A stretch of DNA of 64,000 nt from Haliangium sp050303215 (GTDB lineage: Bacteria > Myxococcota_A > Polyangia > Haliangiales > Haliangiaceae), in the NCBI RefSeq assembly GCF_050303215.1, contig NZ_JBNLBH010000101.1, forward strand, positions 26,242 through 90,241. Reading direction: 5' to 3'. Below, in pieces: positions 1-6,655 of this stretch. The notes under the pieces are model-generated. The model made no database searches. It worked only from the letters and a program-made list of their open reading frames with translations, and had not been told where the DNA came from. Numbering within the stretch: position 1 is the stretch's first letter; every line of letters begins with the position of its first letter. Made by a program: the position numbers and the translations under genes.

Positions 1-123
1 CGCGCAGTCGCAAGGCCCCAGTAGGTGCAGACCGCGGAGCCCATGCGGACTGTCGAGCGATGTGGGTGGCTCTGGAGGGTGTCTCCACCTTTCGGTCCGC
101 GCGGGTCGAGAACATGAAAAGGC

Positions 124-151
124 TTGACTCTCAGCACCGTTCAGTTAACCT
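124..151 (+). promoter_or_regulatory. putative sigma70-like promoter for the precursor peptide gene
   Basis: TTGACT at 124-129 matches five of six bases of the -35 consensus. TAACCT at 146-151, 16 bases later, is a weak -10. It lies about 35 bases before the peptide start codon. The -10 match is poor, so the call is tentative. Confidence 0.3.
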
Positions 152-187
152 AAATTCCCTTCTGGACACGAAACAGGGAGTTCTTAC

Positions 188-322
188 ATGGAAAAGAAAA
201 ATAAAGAAAAGGAAACGAAACAAAAGCTCACTCTGACCGATGAGGAGCTTCGCGCGCTCACCCAGGCGGAACTCGAGGCCGTCCGAGGAGGGAACTTCGC
301 GAACTACCAGGGCAGCGACTGA
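188..322 (+). CDS. putative RiPP precursor peptide with Gly-Gly leader (44 aa)
   Basis: This 44-residue peptide has a Lys/Glu-rich start, an amphipathic leader segment 'LTDEELRALTQAELEAV' at about residues 16-32, then Arg-Gly-Gly (33-35) and a nine-residue tail 'NFANYQGSD'. That layout is typical of double-glycine leader peptides whose tail is modified and released. A GGGAG ribosome binding site sits seven bases before the ATG. The first 13 codons are unusually A-rich for this genome, which would keep the start region unstructured and favour strong expression. The next genes encode a methyltransferase with a PqqD-like domain, a kinase and two JmjC oxygenases, all plausible tailoring enzymes. 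The tail has no Cys, Ser/Thr pair or Trp, so a lanthipeptide or azole product is unlikely. That it is a precursor is inference from form and context. Confidence 0.65.
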   Translation: MEKKNKEKETKQKLTLTDEELRALTQAELEAVRGGNFANYQGSD

Positions 323-345
323 GCTCCCTCGGTGCTCGTAAGCCG

Positions 346-406
346 GTGAGGCCGGTGCGCTGGCGAACGGCGCACGCGCCTCCGGCGCTGCCTCACGTCG
401 CCTCAC
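346..406 (+). promoter_or_regulatory. inter-cistronic branched RNA structure (attenuator or processing element)
   Basis: Between the peptide gene and the methyltransferase, GTGAGGC (346-352) pairs with GCCTCAC (390-396). The enclosed RNA forms two further hairpins: GTGCGC (355-360) with GCGCAC (370-375), and GCGCC (376-380) with GGCGC (384-388). Together they form a three-way junction. A second GCCTCAC at 400-406 could pair instead of the first. No U tract follows, so it is not a classic terminator. It may set the ratio of peptide to enzyme. Confidence 0.45.
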
Positions 407-421
407 GGTTCCCCGACACAC

Positions 422-515
422 GTGTCTCGTGGAATGACGACCGCATCGTCACCTTCGACCTGCATCACGATCCACCCTGACACGTGTGTCTCGTGGAATG
501 ACGGCCGTATCGTCA
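422..515 (+). repeat. direct repeat of 30 bp, 64-bp offset, at the methyltransferase start
   Basis: The 30 bases at 422-451 recur at 486-515 with two mismatches, and weaker similarity continues beyond. The offset of 64 is not a multiple of three. In the frame that encodes the PqqD-like start 'DTCVSWNDGRIV' in the second copy, the first copy encodes 'DTRVSWNDDRIV' but then meets a stop at 478-480. This looks like an old partial duplication of the 5' end of the gene. Confidence 0.75.
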
Positions 516-1456
516 TCCATCGCCCTGCGCGGCATCCGTTGCCGGCGCAGGTCTTCGAGTCCGAGAACCTCGAGGTTCTCACCCTCTTACATCGACTCGC
601 CCGTCCATGCTCGGTGGAGCAACTGCTCGACGGTTACGACGAGAGCAGCCGGGACGGCGTACAGTTGCTCGTGCGGCGCCTGCTTCGCGAGGGCGTGCTC
701 AGCGAGCACGCGGGTGCGGGCCCGCGGCGGCTCCCCGCGGATCTCGAGAGAGATCACGAGTTCGCGGCAGTCTACGAGCGCTGCGCCCCGGTGCTGATGG
801 GGAGCAGCGCGCCGATGGCCTTTGCCTTGTACGAGGCCGTCCGCCACGTGGTGGCGCGGGACATCCCCGGCGCGTTCGTGGAGTGCGGGGTCTGGCGAGG
901 CGGCAATCCGCTGCTCATGGTCCTCACTCTGCAGGCGCTGGGGGTCGATGACCGCGAGCTCTATCTCTACGACGCCTTCGACGCGACCTGGCCCGATCCG
1001 GATCCTGCCGATGGGACCACGTCCGGCATGGACCACGAGCAGCTCCTCGCCAACAACCGCGAGCTCCGCCGCCGCGCCGAGGAGGACGACGACGGGGTTC
1101 GTCGGGAGTGCAGCGTCGAGGTGGTCCGGCAGCGGCTCGTGGAGACCGGCTATCCGAGCGCGCGGATTCACCTGATCCAGGGCTATGTCGAGCAAACCTT
1201 GCCGGCGCGCGCGCCCGAGCGAGCCGCCCTCCTGCGGCTGGACACCGACCTGTATCGCTCGACCAAGCACGAGCTGGAGACGCTCTACCCGCGTCTCTCC
1301 GGCGGTGGGGTGCTCATCGTGGACGACTACCCCACCCACACCGGCGCCACCCAGGCCGTGGATGAGTACTTCCAGGCGAGCGGGCGGCGCATCTTCCTCA
1401 GCCGCATCGACACCCAGGGGCGGATCGGCGTCAAGGAAGCCGCGATGGCGCCATGA
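422..1456 (+). CDS. TylF/MycF-type methyltransferase with N-terminal PqqD-like domain
   Basis: The C-terminal part (about 105-344) is a SAM-dependent methyltransferase of the TylF (macrocin O-methyltransferase) family. It has 'VECGVWRGG' at 153-161 for the SAM site, 'LDTDLY' at 273-278 and 'DDYPTH' at 301-306 for metal and catalysis. Residues about 14-95 look like a PqqD-type winged-helix domain ('TCVSWNDGRIVIHRP..', then 'LLHRLARPCSVEQLL' and 'LVRRLLREGVL'). In RiPP pathways such domains bind the leader peptide. The fusion therefore suggests a methyltransferase that works on the upstream peptide. The GTG start at 422 has no visible ribosome binding site and the 5' end carries a partial duplication, so the true start is uncertain. 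The stop overlaps the kinase ATG (ATGA). Confidence 0.8.
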   Translation: MSRGMTTASSPSTCITIHPDTCVSWNDGRIVIHRPARHPLPAQVFESENLEVLTLLHRLARPCSVEQLLDGYDESSRDGVQLLVRRLLREGVLSEHAGAGPRRLPADLERDHEFAAVYERCAPVLMGSSAPMAFALYEAVRHVVARDIPGAFVECGVWRGGNPLLMVLTLQALGVDDRELYLYDAFDATWPDPDPADGTTSGMDHEQLLANNRELRRRAEEDDDGVRRECSVEVVRQRLVETGYPSARIHLIQGYVEQTLPARAPERAALLRLDTDLYRSTKHELETLYPRLSGGGVLIVDDYPTHTGATQAVDEYFQASGRRIFLSRIDTQGRIGVKEAAMAP

Positions 1457-2292
1457 CCTCGCCACCAGCGCCGGCGCGTATTTCGAGCTACCGAGTCGAG
1501 GGGCTGCTCGGCGACGGCGCCAGCGCCCATGTGTACCGTTGCCTGTCGTCGGCAGGGCAGGCGGTGGCGGTGAAGCTGGCCCGCTCGGTCGAGCACGGTC
1601 CGGTGCTGCATCGCGAAGCCGACTATTTGTCCAGGATCGACAGCCCCCGCGTGCCTGCCCTGGTGGAGCGCGGGCAGACCGCCGATGGGCGCACCTTCTT
1701 GGTGTCGTCGTTGGTAGACGCAGTGCCACTGACGGCCTGGCACGACTTCTCGCGCCCGCTGCCGCCTGTGATCGTCGGAAAGCTCGTGCTCCAACTCTGC
1801 GAGGCGCTCGGCGCGATCCACGCCGCGGGCTACGCCCACCTCGATCTCAAGCCGCCCAACCTGTTGCTGGCTCGGGATGGACAGCTCTACCTGGTCGATC
1901 TCGGCTCCGCCGCGCCGCTGCTCGAGCCCCTCCCGCGGCCGCGTGGAACCCGGGAGTTCATGGCGCCGGAGCTCTACCGCGGCCAACCACCCGGCCCGGC
2001 CACCGACGTATACGGCGCCGGGGTGTTGCTGTACCAGCTTTTGACAGGGCGCTCGCCCTTCTTCCCCAACACCGTGCGCGGGCAGTTCGATCCGGTTGCG
2101 GTGGGCGAAGATGAGTGGCGGCGGCTGCACTGCTCGCAGGCGCCGACCCCGCTGTCGCGGCACGTCGATGGCGCCGGCGAGCTCGGCGCGCTCGGCGAGC
2201 TCGTTCACCAGTGTCTGGCCAAGGTCCCGGCCGAACGCCCGGAGACCCCGGCGCTGCTCGGCGCACGATTGCGAGTGCTGCTGCTGTCTTGA
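1453..2292 (+). CDS. Ser/Thr protein kinase-like protein
   Basis: This is a compact Hanks-type kinase fold of 279 aa with no transmembrane or sensor domain. It has a glycine-rich loop 'GLLGDGASAHVY' (17-28), the ATP-binding Lys in 'VAVK' (Lys41), the catalytic loop 'HLDLKPPN' (129-136, HRD changed to HLD), 'DLG' (149-151, for DFG) and 'APE' (171-173). All catalytic residues are kept, so it is probably active. It overlaps the methyltransferase stop by four bases. Lack of receptor parts and the setting suggest a metabolic or peptide-tailoring kinase rather than a signalling one. Kinase folds also occur in some lanthipeptide synthetases, but there is no lyase or cyclase domain here. Confidence 0.8.
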   Translation: MTSPPAPARISSYRVEGLLGDGASAHVYRCLSSAGQAVAVKLARSVEHGPVLHREADYLSRIDSPRVPALVERGQTADGRTFLVSSLVDAVPLTAWHDFSRPLPPVIVGKLVLQLCEALGAIHAAGYAHLDLKPPNLLLARDGQLYLVDLGSAAPLLEPLPRPRGTREFMAPELYRGQPPGPATDVYGAGVLLYQLLTGRSPFFPNTVRGQFDPVAVGEDEWRRLHCSQAPTPLSRHVDGAGELGALGELVHQCLAKVPAERPETPALLGARLRVLLLS

Positions 2293-2340
2293 CAGAGGCG
2301 CGCGGGAGTTGTTCGCTGACCCGATCGCATAGGACATCTC

Positions 2341-3573
2341 ATGGCATCTGCACTCTCCGCTCTGTTCGGCGATTTCCAGGGCGCGGCGTTCTTGCGCGAC
2401 CATTGGCCGGCGCGGGTCGCCGTTGGCCACGGCGCGCTCGAGCGGTTGCCCGGGTTCTTTCGAGAAGGGCCGCTGGACTCGCTCGACACCTTGGTGGAGG
2501 CGTATCGCGGGCGGATCGAGGTGAGCGCGGGCAACCAAGGCCAGTACGAGGTGTTTGGCCTCGATGCGGGCGCCGCGGTTCGGGATCTAGGGCTCACGGC
2601 TCGCTTCGAGGCCCTCGAGGATGGGGTGATCCCGGACGCGCGCGCGTGGCTGCGCACCCTGGAGGACGAGCTGTCCCTGCCCGGCGGGGTCGCCAGCATC
2701 ATGGCCTTTGCCAACGCCGGGGGCGCAGGGCTTTCTCTCCACTGTGACGGGTATGAGCACTTCGTGGTGCAGCTCGTGGGCAGCAAGACCTATAGGATCA
2801 AGGAGCACCCCACCTCCGAGTCTCCGGGCATGTACCACACCCCCCGGCTCGACCCGGAGCTGCGGCACTACTTGCAGTGTCCCGAGGGGCTGCCCAGGTG
2901 GAGGCACGCGCCGGCCGACGCCGAGCGGCTCACACTCACCCCGGGCTCGGTGTTGTTCATGCCTCGGGGCCTGTATCACGAGACCCGCAGCGCCGAGGAT
3001 GGGGTCGCGATCACGGCCGTCATCCGGGTCACGGCGCCCACGCGTGCGGGGGTCCTGCTCCACTACCTCGACAACTACCTGCTCCAGGATCCGGCTTGGC
3101 GTGCGCCCGCTACCGGGGGCTGGAGTCGAGATCCCGCCACCCGCGCAGCGGCGCGTCGCCAACTCGGCGAGCTTGCAGCGGCCCTGGCTGACGAGCTCCC
3201 GCTCCTGGATGTCGAACGCATGTTCGATGCCGAGCGGTCCACCGAGCAGCTCATCGCGATGATGGACGAGGCCACGCGCGTTCAGCGCAACCCCGCGGTC
3301 GACCTCGAGATCAGCTCTATCGACGCCGACACGCTCGCGCTCCGTATCCGCGACGGCGCCGGTCTCGTGACCTACGAAGGTCGCTTCCAGGCCGCGTTGG
3401 AGCCGGTGCTGCGCTGGCTGCACGAGCGCGGCCCGGCGTTCGATCTCGCCACCCTGGGGTCCGTATTCGACCAGTGGGACCAGGGTTCGCTGCACACGGT
3501 GTTGAGCTTCCTGATCAAGAAGCGCGCGCTCGCGGTCCTCCCCGTCGAGCCCAGCCGGCGCGCCACGACGTGA
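2341..3573 (+). CDS. JmjC/cupin_4-family Fe(II) 2-oxoglutarate oxygenase
   Basis: A 410-aa protein of the cupin_4/JmjC group, which includes ribosomal oxygenases that hydroxylate protein side chains. The iron triad is visible as His134-x-Asp136 ('HCD') and His213 ('PRGLYHET'). Lys154 in 'KTYRIK' is the expected 2-oxoglutarate ligand region. The segment 'LTPGSVLFMPRG' is a family hallmark. AGGA lies six bases before the ATG. It follows the kinase after 48 bases and overlaps the next gene (GTGA). A hydroxylation of the upstream peptide is plausible but not shown. A ribosomal protein substrate is the alternative. Confidence 0.8.
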   Translation: MASALSALFGDFQGAAFLRDHWPARVAVGHGALERLPGFFREGPLDSLDTLVEAYRGRIEVSAGNQGQYEVFGLDAGAAVRDLGLTARFEALEDGVIPDARAWLRTLEDELSLPGGVASIMAFANAGGAGLSLHCDGYEHFVVQLVGSKTYRIKEHPTSESPGMYHTPRLDPELRHYLQCPEGLPRWRHAPADAERLTLTPGSVLFMPRGLYHETRSAEDGVAITAVIRVTAPTRAGVLLHYLDNYLLQDPAWRAPATGGWSRDPATRAAARRQLGELAAALADELPLLDVERMFDAERSTEQLIAMMDEATRVQRNPAVDLEISSIDADTLALRIRDGAGLVTYEGRFQAALEPVLRWLHERGPAFDLATLGSVFDQWDQGSLHTVLSFLIKKRALAVLPVEPSRRATT

Positions 3574-4472
3574 GCCCCGTGCACCACGAGTTGGAGACGT
3601 CGACCTACGTCCACACCTTTGGGCGGCACCCGGGCGGACTGACGCTGCACAGCGGAGACTGCGTCACCGCCCGCACCGTGGACAGCAGCGGTCGCGATCA
3701 CGAGGGCGCTCAGGTGTGCCGGCGCGGGAATCCCCTGACGGGCCCGTTCGTCGTGGTCGAGGCTCGCGCTGGCGACGCGTTGGCCGTCGAGCTGGAAGAG
3801 CTCTCGGTGTCGCGTTCCTTCGGGCTGTCGGCGGGCTCGGTGCTCCCTGAGCTCGTGCCCGCGCGCGAGGTCCACGCGGTTCCGGACTTCTCCTTGGTGG
3901 GCTGGCAGCTCGAAGACGGCTACGCCCGGGCGCTGGACCTCGGCCTCGACCTCGCCGTGCCGATCACACCGATGCTCGGGTGTATCGGCGTCGGGCCCCG
4001 GCACGAGCAGCACATCTCCAGCACCGCCGCCGGCCCGCACGGCGGCAACATGGACTGCCGTCACCTGACCGCCGGCGCCACGGTGTATCTGCCCGTGTTC
4101 GTGGCCGGAGCGTATCTCTGCCTGGGTGACGGTCACGCCGCCCAGGGTGATGGTGAACTCAACGGCTCTGGCATCGAAGTGCCGCTACGCGTCCGCTTTC
4201 GAGTCCGGGTGGAGCGCGGGCTGGACATCGGCGGCCCGCGGGTGGAGCTCGGCGCCGATATCCTCACCGTCGGTGCTGGTCGGCCTCTGGAGCGCGCCCT
4301 CCAGCACGCTGTGAGCGAGATGCTGCGCTGGCTGCAGCGCGGGTTTGGGATGAGCGCACGGGACGCGCACCTCGTGCTCAGCCTATGCGCCGAGCTCGAG
4401 ATCGCCAGCGCCACGGCCGCGACCGTCGTGTGCAAGATCGCCAAGCAGCGCCTGCCGTCGCGAGTACGATAG
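3570..4472 (+). CDS. acetamidase/formamidase-family protein
   Basis: This 300-aa protein reads as a member of the FmdA/AmdA (acetamidase/formamidase) family: 'CVTARTVDSSG', 'NPLTGPFVVVEARAGDALAVEL', 'PMLGCIGVGP' and 'GPHGGNMDCRHLTAGATVYLPVFVAGAYLCLGDGHAAQGDGEL', the last including the family's 'GDxHxxQGDGE' signature. The family releases ammonia from short amides. I start it at the GTG that overlaps the stop of the oxygenase gene (GTGA), as translation coupling is likely. Next to tailoring enzymes it may act on an Asn/Gln side chain or a formyl group, but a free amide substrate is equally possible. Confidence 0.8.
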   Translation: MSPVHHELETSTYVHTFGRHPGGLTLHSGDCVTARTVDSSGRDHEGAQVCRRGNPLTGPFVVVEARAGDALAVELEELSVSRSFGLSAGSVLPELVPAREVHAVPDFSLVGWQLEDGYARALDLGLDLAVPITPMLGCIGVGPRHEQHISSTAAGPHGGNMDCRHLTAGATVYLPVFVAGAYLCLGDGHAAQGDGELNGSGIEVPLRVRFRVRVERGLDIGGPRVELGADILTVGAGRPLERALQHAVSEMLRWLQRGFGMSARDAHLVLSLCAELEIASATAATVVCKIAKQRLPSRVR

Positions 4473-4496
4473 ATGGCCTCGCAAGGAGCCGGTTTC

Positions 4497-5684
4497 ATGC
4501 CGCCGAGTGATCTGTTTGCCCCGCTTACGCCTGCTGAGTTTCGTGCCCAGCACTGGCCCGACACCCCGTTCGTGACCCACGGTTCGCGTGACCGCCTGGG
4601 CGCGCTCGCCGAGTGCGCGGCGCTGGCCGACGCGGCCTCCGTCCTCGATGTCCACCCGGCCAAGATTCGGGTGTGGCTCACCGGTCCCGACCGCAAGCTG
4701 CGCAAGCTGCGCGAGGTAGCGCCTGCCGACGCCAAGTCCTTCGTGCTGAGCGAAGTCGGCACCGTGGTCGTCGACGAGGTGGACGCCCACATCGAACCCG
4801 TGGACGCGCTCATGCGCGGCTGCTGCGAGCTACTCGGCGTGGCGCGCGAGAACGCGGCCTGCAACGCCTACCTCTCCCCTGCGGGCGCGGGCACGAGGAT
4901 GCACTTCGATCAGCAAGAGGTCATCGTCCTGCAGCTCGGCGGCCGTAAGCGCTGGCGCTTCTGTGCCAACGAGCAGGTCCGCTTTCCGGTCCGTCCCTAC
5001 TTCGGCAATCGCATTCCGCCCGAGCTGGCAGCCCTGGCATCGAGTTTCCCAGACGAGATGCCGTCGGGGGCGCAAGAGGTGACCCTCGAGCCCGGCTCGC
5101 TCCTGTTCCTGCCCCGCGGATACTGGCACGAGACCGAGACTCTCGACGCGTCCGTGTCCCTGACCCTGACCTTCGCGGTGCCCCCGTGGATGGAAGTGGT
5201 GCTCGACTACCTGCGCAGCGCGCTGCTCCTGCGTGAAGACTGGCGCCGTCCGGCCTTCGGGCTCGACGAGAGCGGTACTCACCGCGAGCGGATCAGCGCG
5301 ATGCTCGAGGCTAGGCTCGACGACCTCCGTGGCCTCCTTGCCGAGACTTCGCCCGGACGCGTGTTGCCTCCTCTGCGTGACGCGCCGGTGGGCGTGGGGC
5401 CCGGGGGGCGACTCGTCCCGGTACCGAATGTTCGCTGGGAGCTCGAACAACGGGACGACGACGGCCATGCGCAAACCGTGCTCGTCCTTGGTAGCGATGA
5501 CGGACCGGTCGAGATCGGCATCCTTCCGGGACTGACGCGCCTGTGCACCTGGCTGGCTGCCCGGGCCGAACCGTTCACCACCGCCGAAGCCCACGCGGCG
5601 GCCGGGGAGGCGCCCCGCCGAGCCGTGGACGTGCTGCTGCGGGTCGCGCTTCGCTGTGGTGCGCTCGCCCGAATAGATGAATGA
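4497..5684 (+). CDS. second JmjC/cupin_4-family oxygenase
   Basis: A 395-aa paralogue-like partner of the oxygenase at 2341-3573. From this start the iron ligands are His136-x-Asp138 ('MHFDQQEV') and His211 ('PRGYWHET'), with 'LEPGSLLFLPRG' as the family motif. I chose the ATG at 4497 because AAGGAG lies eight bases before it. An upstream ATG at 4473, directly after the previous stop, lacks a ribosome binding site. The two JmjC proteins share fold and C-terminal winged-helix-like tail but differ greatly in sequence, so they may hydroxylate different residues. Last gene of the tightly packed set. Confidence 0.8.
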   Translation: MPPSDLFAPLTPAEFRAQHWPDTPFVTHGSRDRLGALAECAALADAASVLDVHPAKIRVWLTGPDRKLRKLREVAPADAKSFVLSEVGTVVVDEVDAHIEPVDALMRGCCELLGVARENAACNAYLSPAGAGTRMHFDQQEVIVLQLGGRKRWRFCANEQVRFPVRPYFGNRIPPELAALASSFPDEMPSGAQEVTLEPGSLLFLPRGYWHETETLDASVSLTLTFAVPPWMEVVLDYLRSALLLREDWRRPAFGLDESGTHRERISAMLEARLDDLRGLLAETSPGRVLPPLRDAPVGVGPGGRLVPVPNVRWELEQRDDDGHAQTVLVLGSDDGPVEIGILPGLTRLCTWLAARAEPFTTAEAHAAAGEAPRRAVDVLLRVALRCGALARIDE

Positions 5685-5760
5685 GCGGCCGACGGAGGAT
5701 TCTCGTTTCGATGACAGCCCTGTTGACAAGGCTCAACGAGATGTGGGAAGAAGGATCTAG

Positions 5761-6255
5761 ATGCGAACGCATCGCAATAGTGCGCCTGCCGCAGAGGCGG
5801 GGGTGGACCAGGCCCTGGCGTCGTTCCAGAGCTTTCTCCACCGTCGCTCCCTGCGTGTGACTCCGGTCCGGGAGGCGATCCTGCGGGCCGCCTTGCGGCG
5901 TCAGGATCATTTTCGGGTCGAAGACCTGGTCGACGATATCCGCCGCGCCGGCGGCGCGGTCTCGGTGGCCACTGTGTACCGGGCCATCCCTCTCTTGGTC
6001 GAGGCTGGCATCGTCGAGCCCACTGAGGTCTCCGGCGACGGCCGGTGCTACGAAACGGCCTTCGGGCGCGAGCACCACGACCACCTCATCTGCCGTGAGT
6101 GTCGGCGGGTAGTGGAGTTCCACTTCGAGGCCTTCGAGATGCTCCAGCGTGAGGTCGCGGCCAAGTACGGCTTCCTGCTCACCGATCACGTGCACGAGCT
6201 CATCGGCGTTTGCGGCGACTGTCGGCAGAGTCGCGAGGCCCAGAGCCCCGACTGA
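5761..6255 (+). CDS. fur: Fur-family ferric uptake regulator
   Basis: A 164-aa Fur protein: N-terminal winged helix with 'LRVTPVREAIL' (31-41) and recognition segment 'SVATVYRAIPLLVEAGIV', then the metal site 'HHDH' (105-108), and Cys111/Cys114 plus Cys151/Cys154, which give the structural Zn site. It would bind Fe(II) and repress iron uptake. The position directly before a Fur-box-like site and a full siderophore locus suggests it is a local regulator, perhaps besides a global Fur elsewhere. A perfect TTGACA (5723-5728) precedes it, but I see no matching -10. Confidence 0.92.
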   Translation: MRTHRNSAPAAEAGVDQALASFQSFLHRRSLRVTPVREAILRAALRRQDHFRVEDLVDDIRRAGGAVSVATVYRAIPLLVEAGIVEPTEVSGDGRCYETAFGREHHDHLICRECRRVVEFHFEAFEMLQREVAAKYGFLLTDHVHELIGVCGDCRQSREAQSPD

Positions 6256-6258
6256 AAT

Positions 6259-6282
6259 GCTCTGCGACGAGCGTCTTTTTTT
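6259..6282 (+). terminator. weak rho-independent terminator after fur
   Basis: A short GCTC/GAGC stem (6259-6262 and 6269-6272) with a six-base loop is followed by seven T (6276-6282), three bases past the stem and just after the fur stop codon. The stem is short, so it may be leaky. Confidence 0.4.
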
Positions 6283-6288
6283 GCGACA

Positions 6289-6312
6289 ATAATGAAAACG
6301 AAATTCATATTT
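6289..6312 (+). promoter_or_regulatory. putative Fur box
   Basis: An AT-rich island in GC-rich DNA has imperfect arms ATAATGAA and TTCATATT around a short centre. The core ATGAA (6292-6296) and TTCAT (6304-6308) are exact inverted repeats. This resembles the Fur consensus of repeated GATAAT units. It lies between fur and the zinc-ribbon/receptor genes, where iron-dependent repression is expected. Confidence 0.5.
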
Positions 6313-6334
6313 GTTCTCATGAGAGAGGCGTTGG

Positions 6335-6547
6335 ATGCCTAGCCGGCCGCCCCTGCGTCATGGCTCGGATGCCACCTGCGATCACTGCGGGGCCGCGTCT
6401 GCCCGGGCTGACGGAGAGCATCTGCGTTGCGTATGCGGGAGCCTCCTGGCCCGCCTCGTGACCGGCGCCGTCGAGCTCAAGTGTCGGCGGTGCAAGCGCA
6501 CGGTGCTGGTGCCGTTGCACGCAGAGGAGGGCTCGCCCCTGCGCTGA
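6335..6547 (+). CDS. small Com-like zinc-ribbon protein
   Basis: A 70-aa protein with four metal-binding pairs: 'CDHC' near residue 15, Cys/Cys-Gly near residue 32 ('LRCVCGSLLARL'), and 'ELKCRRCKRTV' near residue 50. The last motif resembles the Com family, small zinc-finger proteins first known as the phage Mu translational activator of mom. It sits just after the Fur-like site and before the receptor gene, so it is probably iron-regulated. It could act on the RNA leader of the receptor, where a hairpin is present, or simply bind metal. Function unknown. Confidence 0.6.
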   Translation: MPSRPPLRHGSDATCDHCGAASARADGEHLRCVCGSLLARLVTGAVELKCRRCKRTVLVPLHAEEGSPLR

Positions 6548-6613
6548 TCGCGAGCGAACCAGCCAGCCAACGCGGCCCGAGACTACAGCGTCCAGAGCCC
6601 GGCCTGAGTAAGA

Positions 6614-6636
6614 GCCGCCCACCATCGGAGGGCGGC
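6614..6636 (+). promoter_or_regulatory. hairpin in the leader of the TonB-dependent receptor gene
   Basis: GCCGCCC (6614-6620) and GGGCGGC (6630-6636) form a perfect seven-pair stem with a nine-base loop, 11 bases before a mini-ORF (ATG GAC GCA TGA, 6648-6659) whose stop overlaps the receptor start codon. This may control receptor translation. Confidence 0.4.
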
Positions 6637-6655
6637 GAGCCGGAGCCATGGACGC

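Noticed and set aside
1..123. Tail of an upstream gene at the window's left edge
   Set aside because: Frame 1 stops at base 24, and the two longer open frames show no recognisable protein features. The stretch is too short to judge.
131..421. 96-codon - strand open frame opposite the precursor peptide
   Set aside because: It is antisense to the peptide gene and the RNA structure and has no plausible start signal.
587..1729. Long - strand open frame antisense to the methyltransferase gene
   Set aside because: It is a shadow caused by high GC. It shows no domain, and the + strand frame has clear family motifs.
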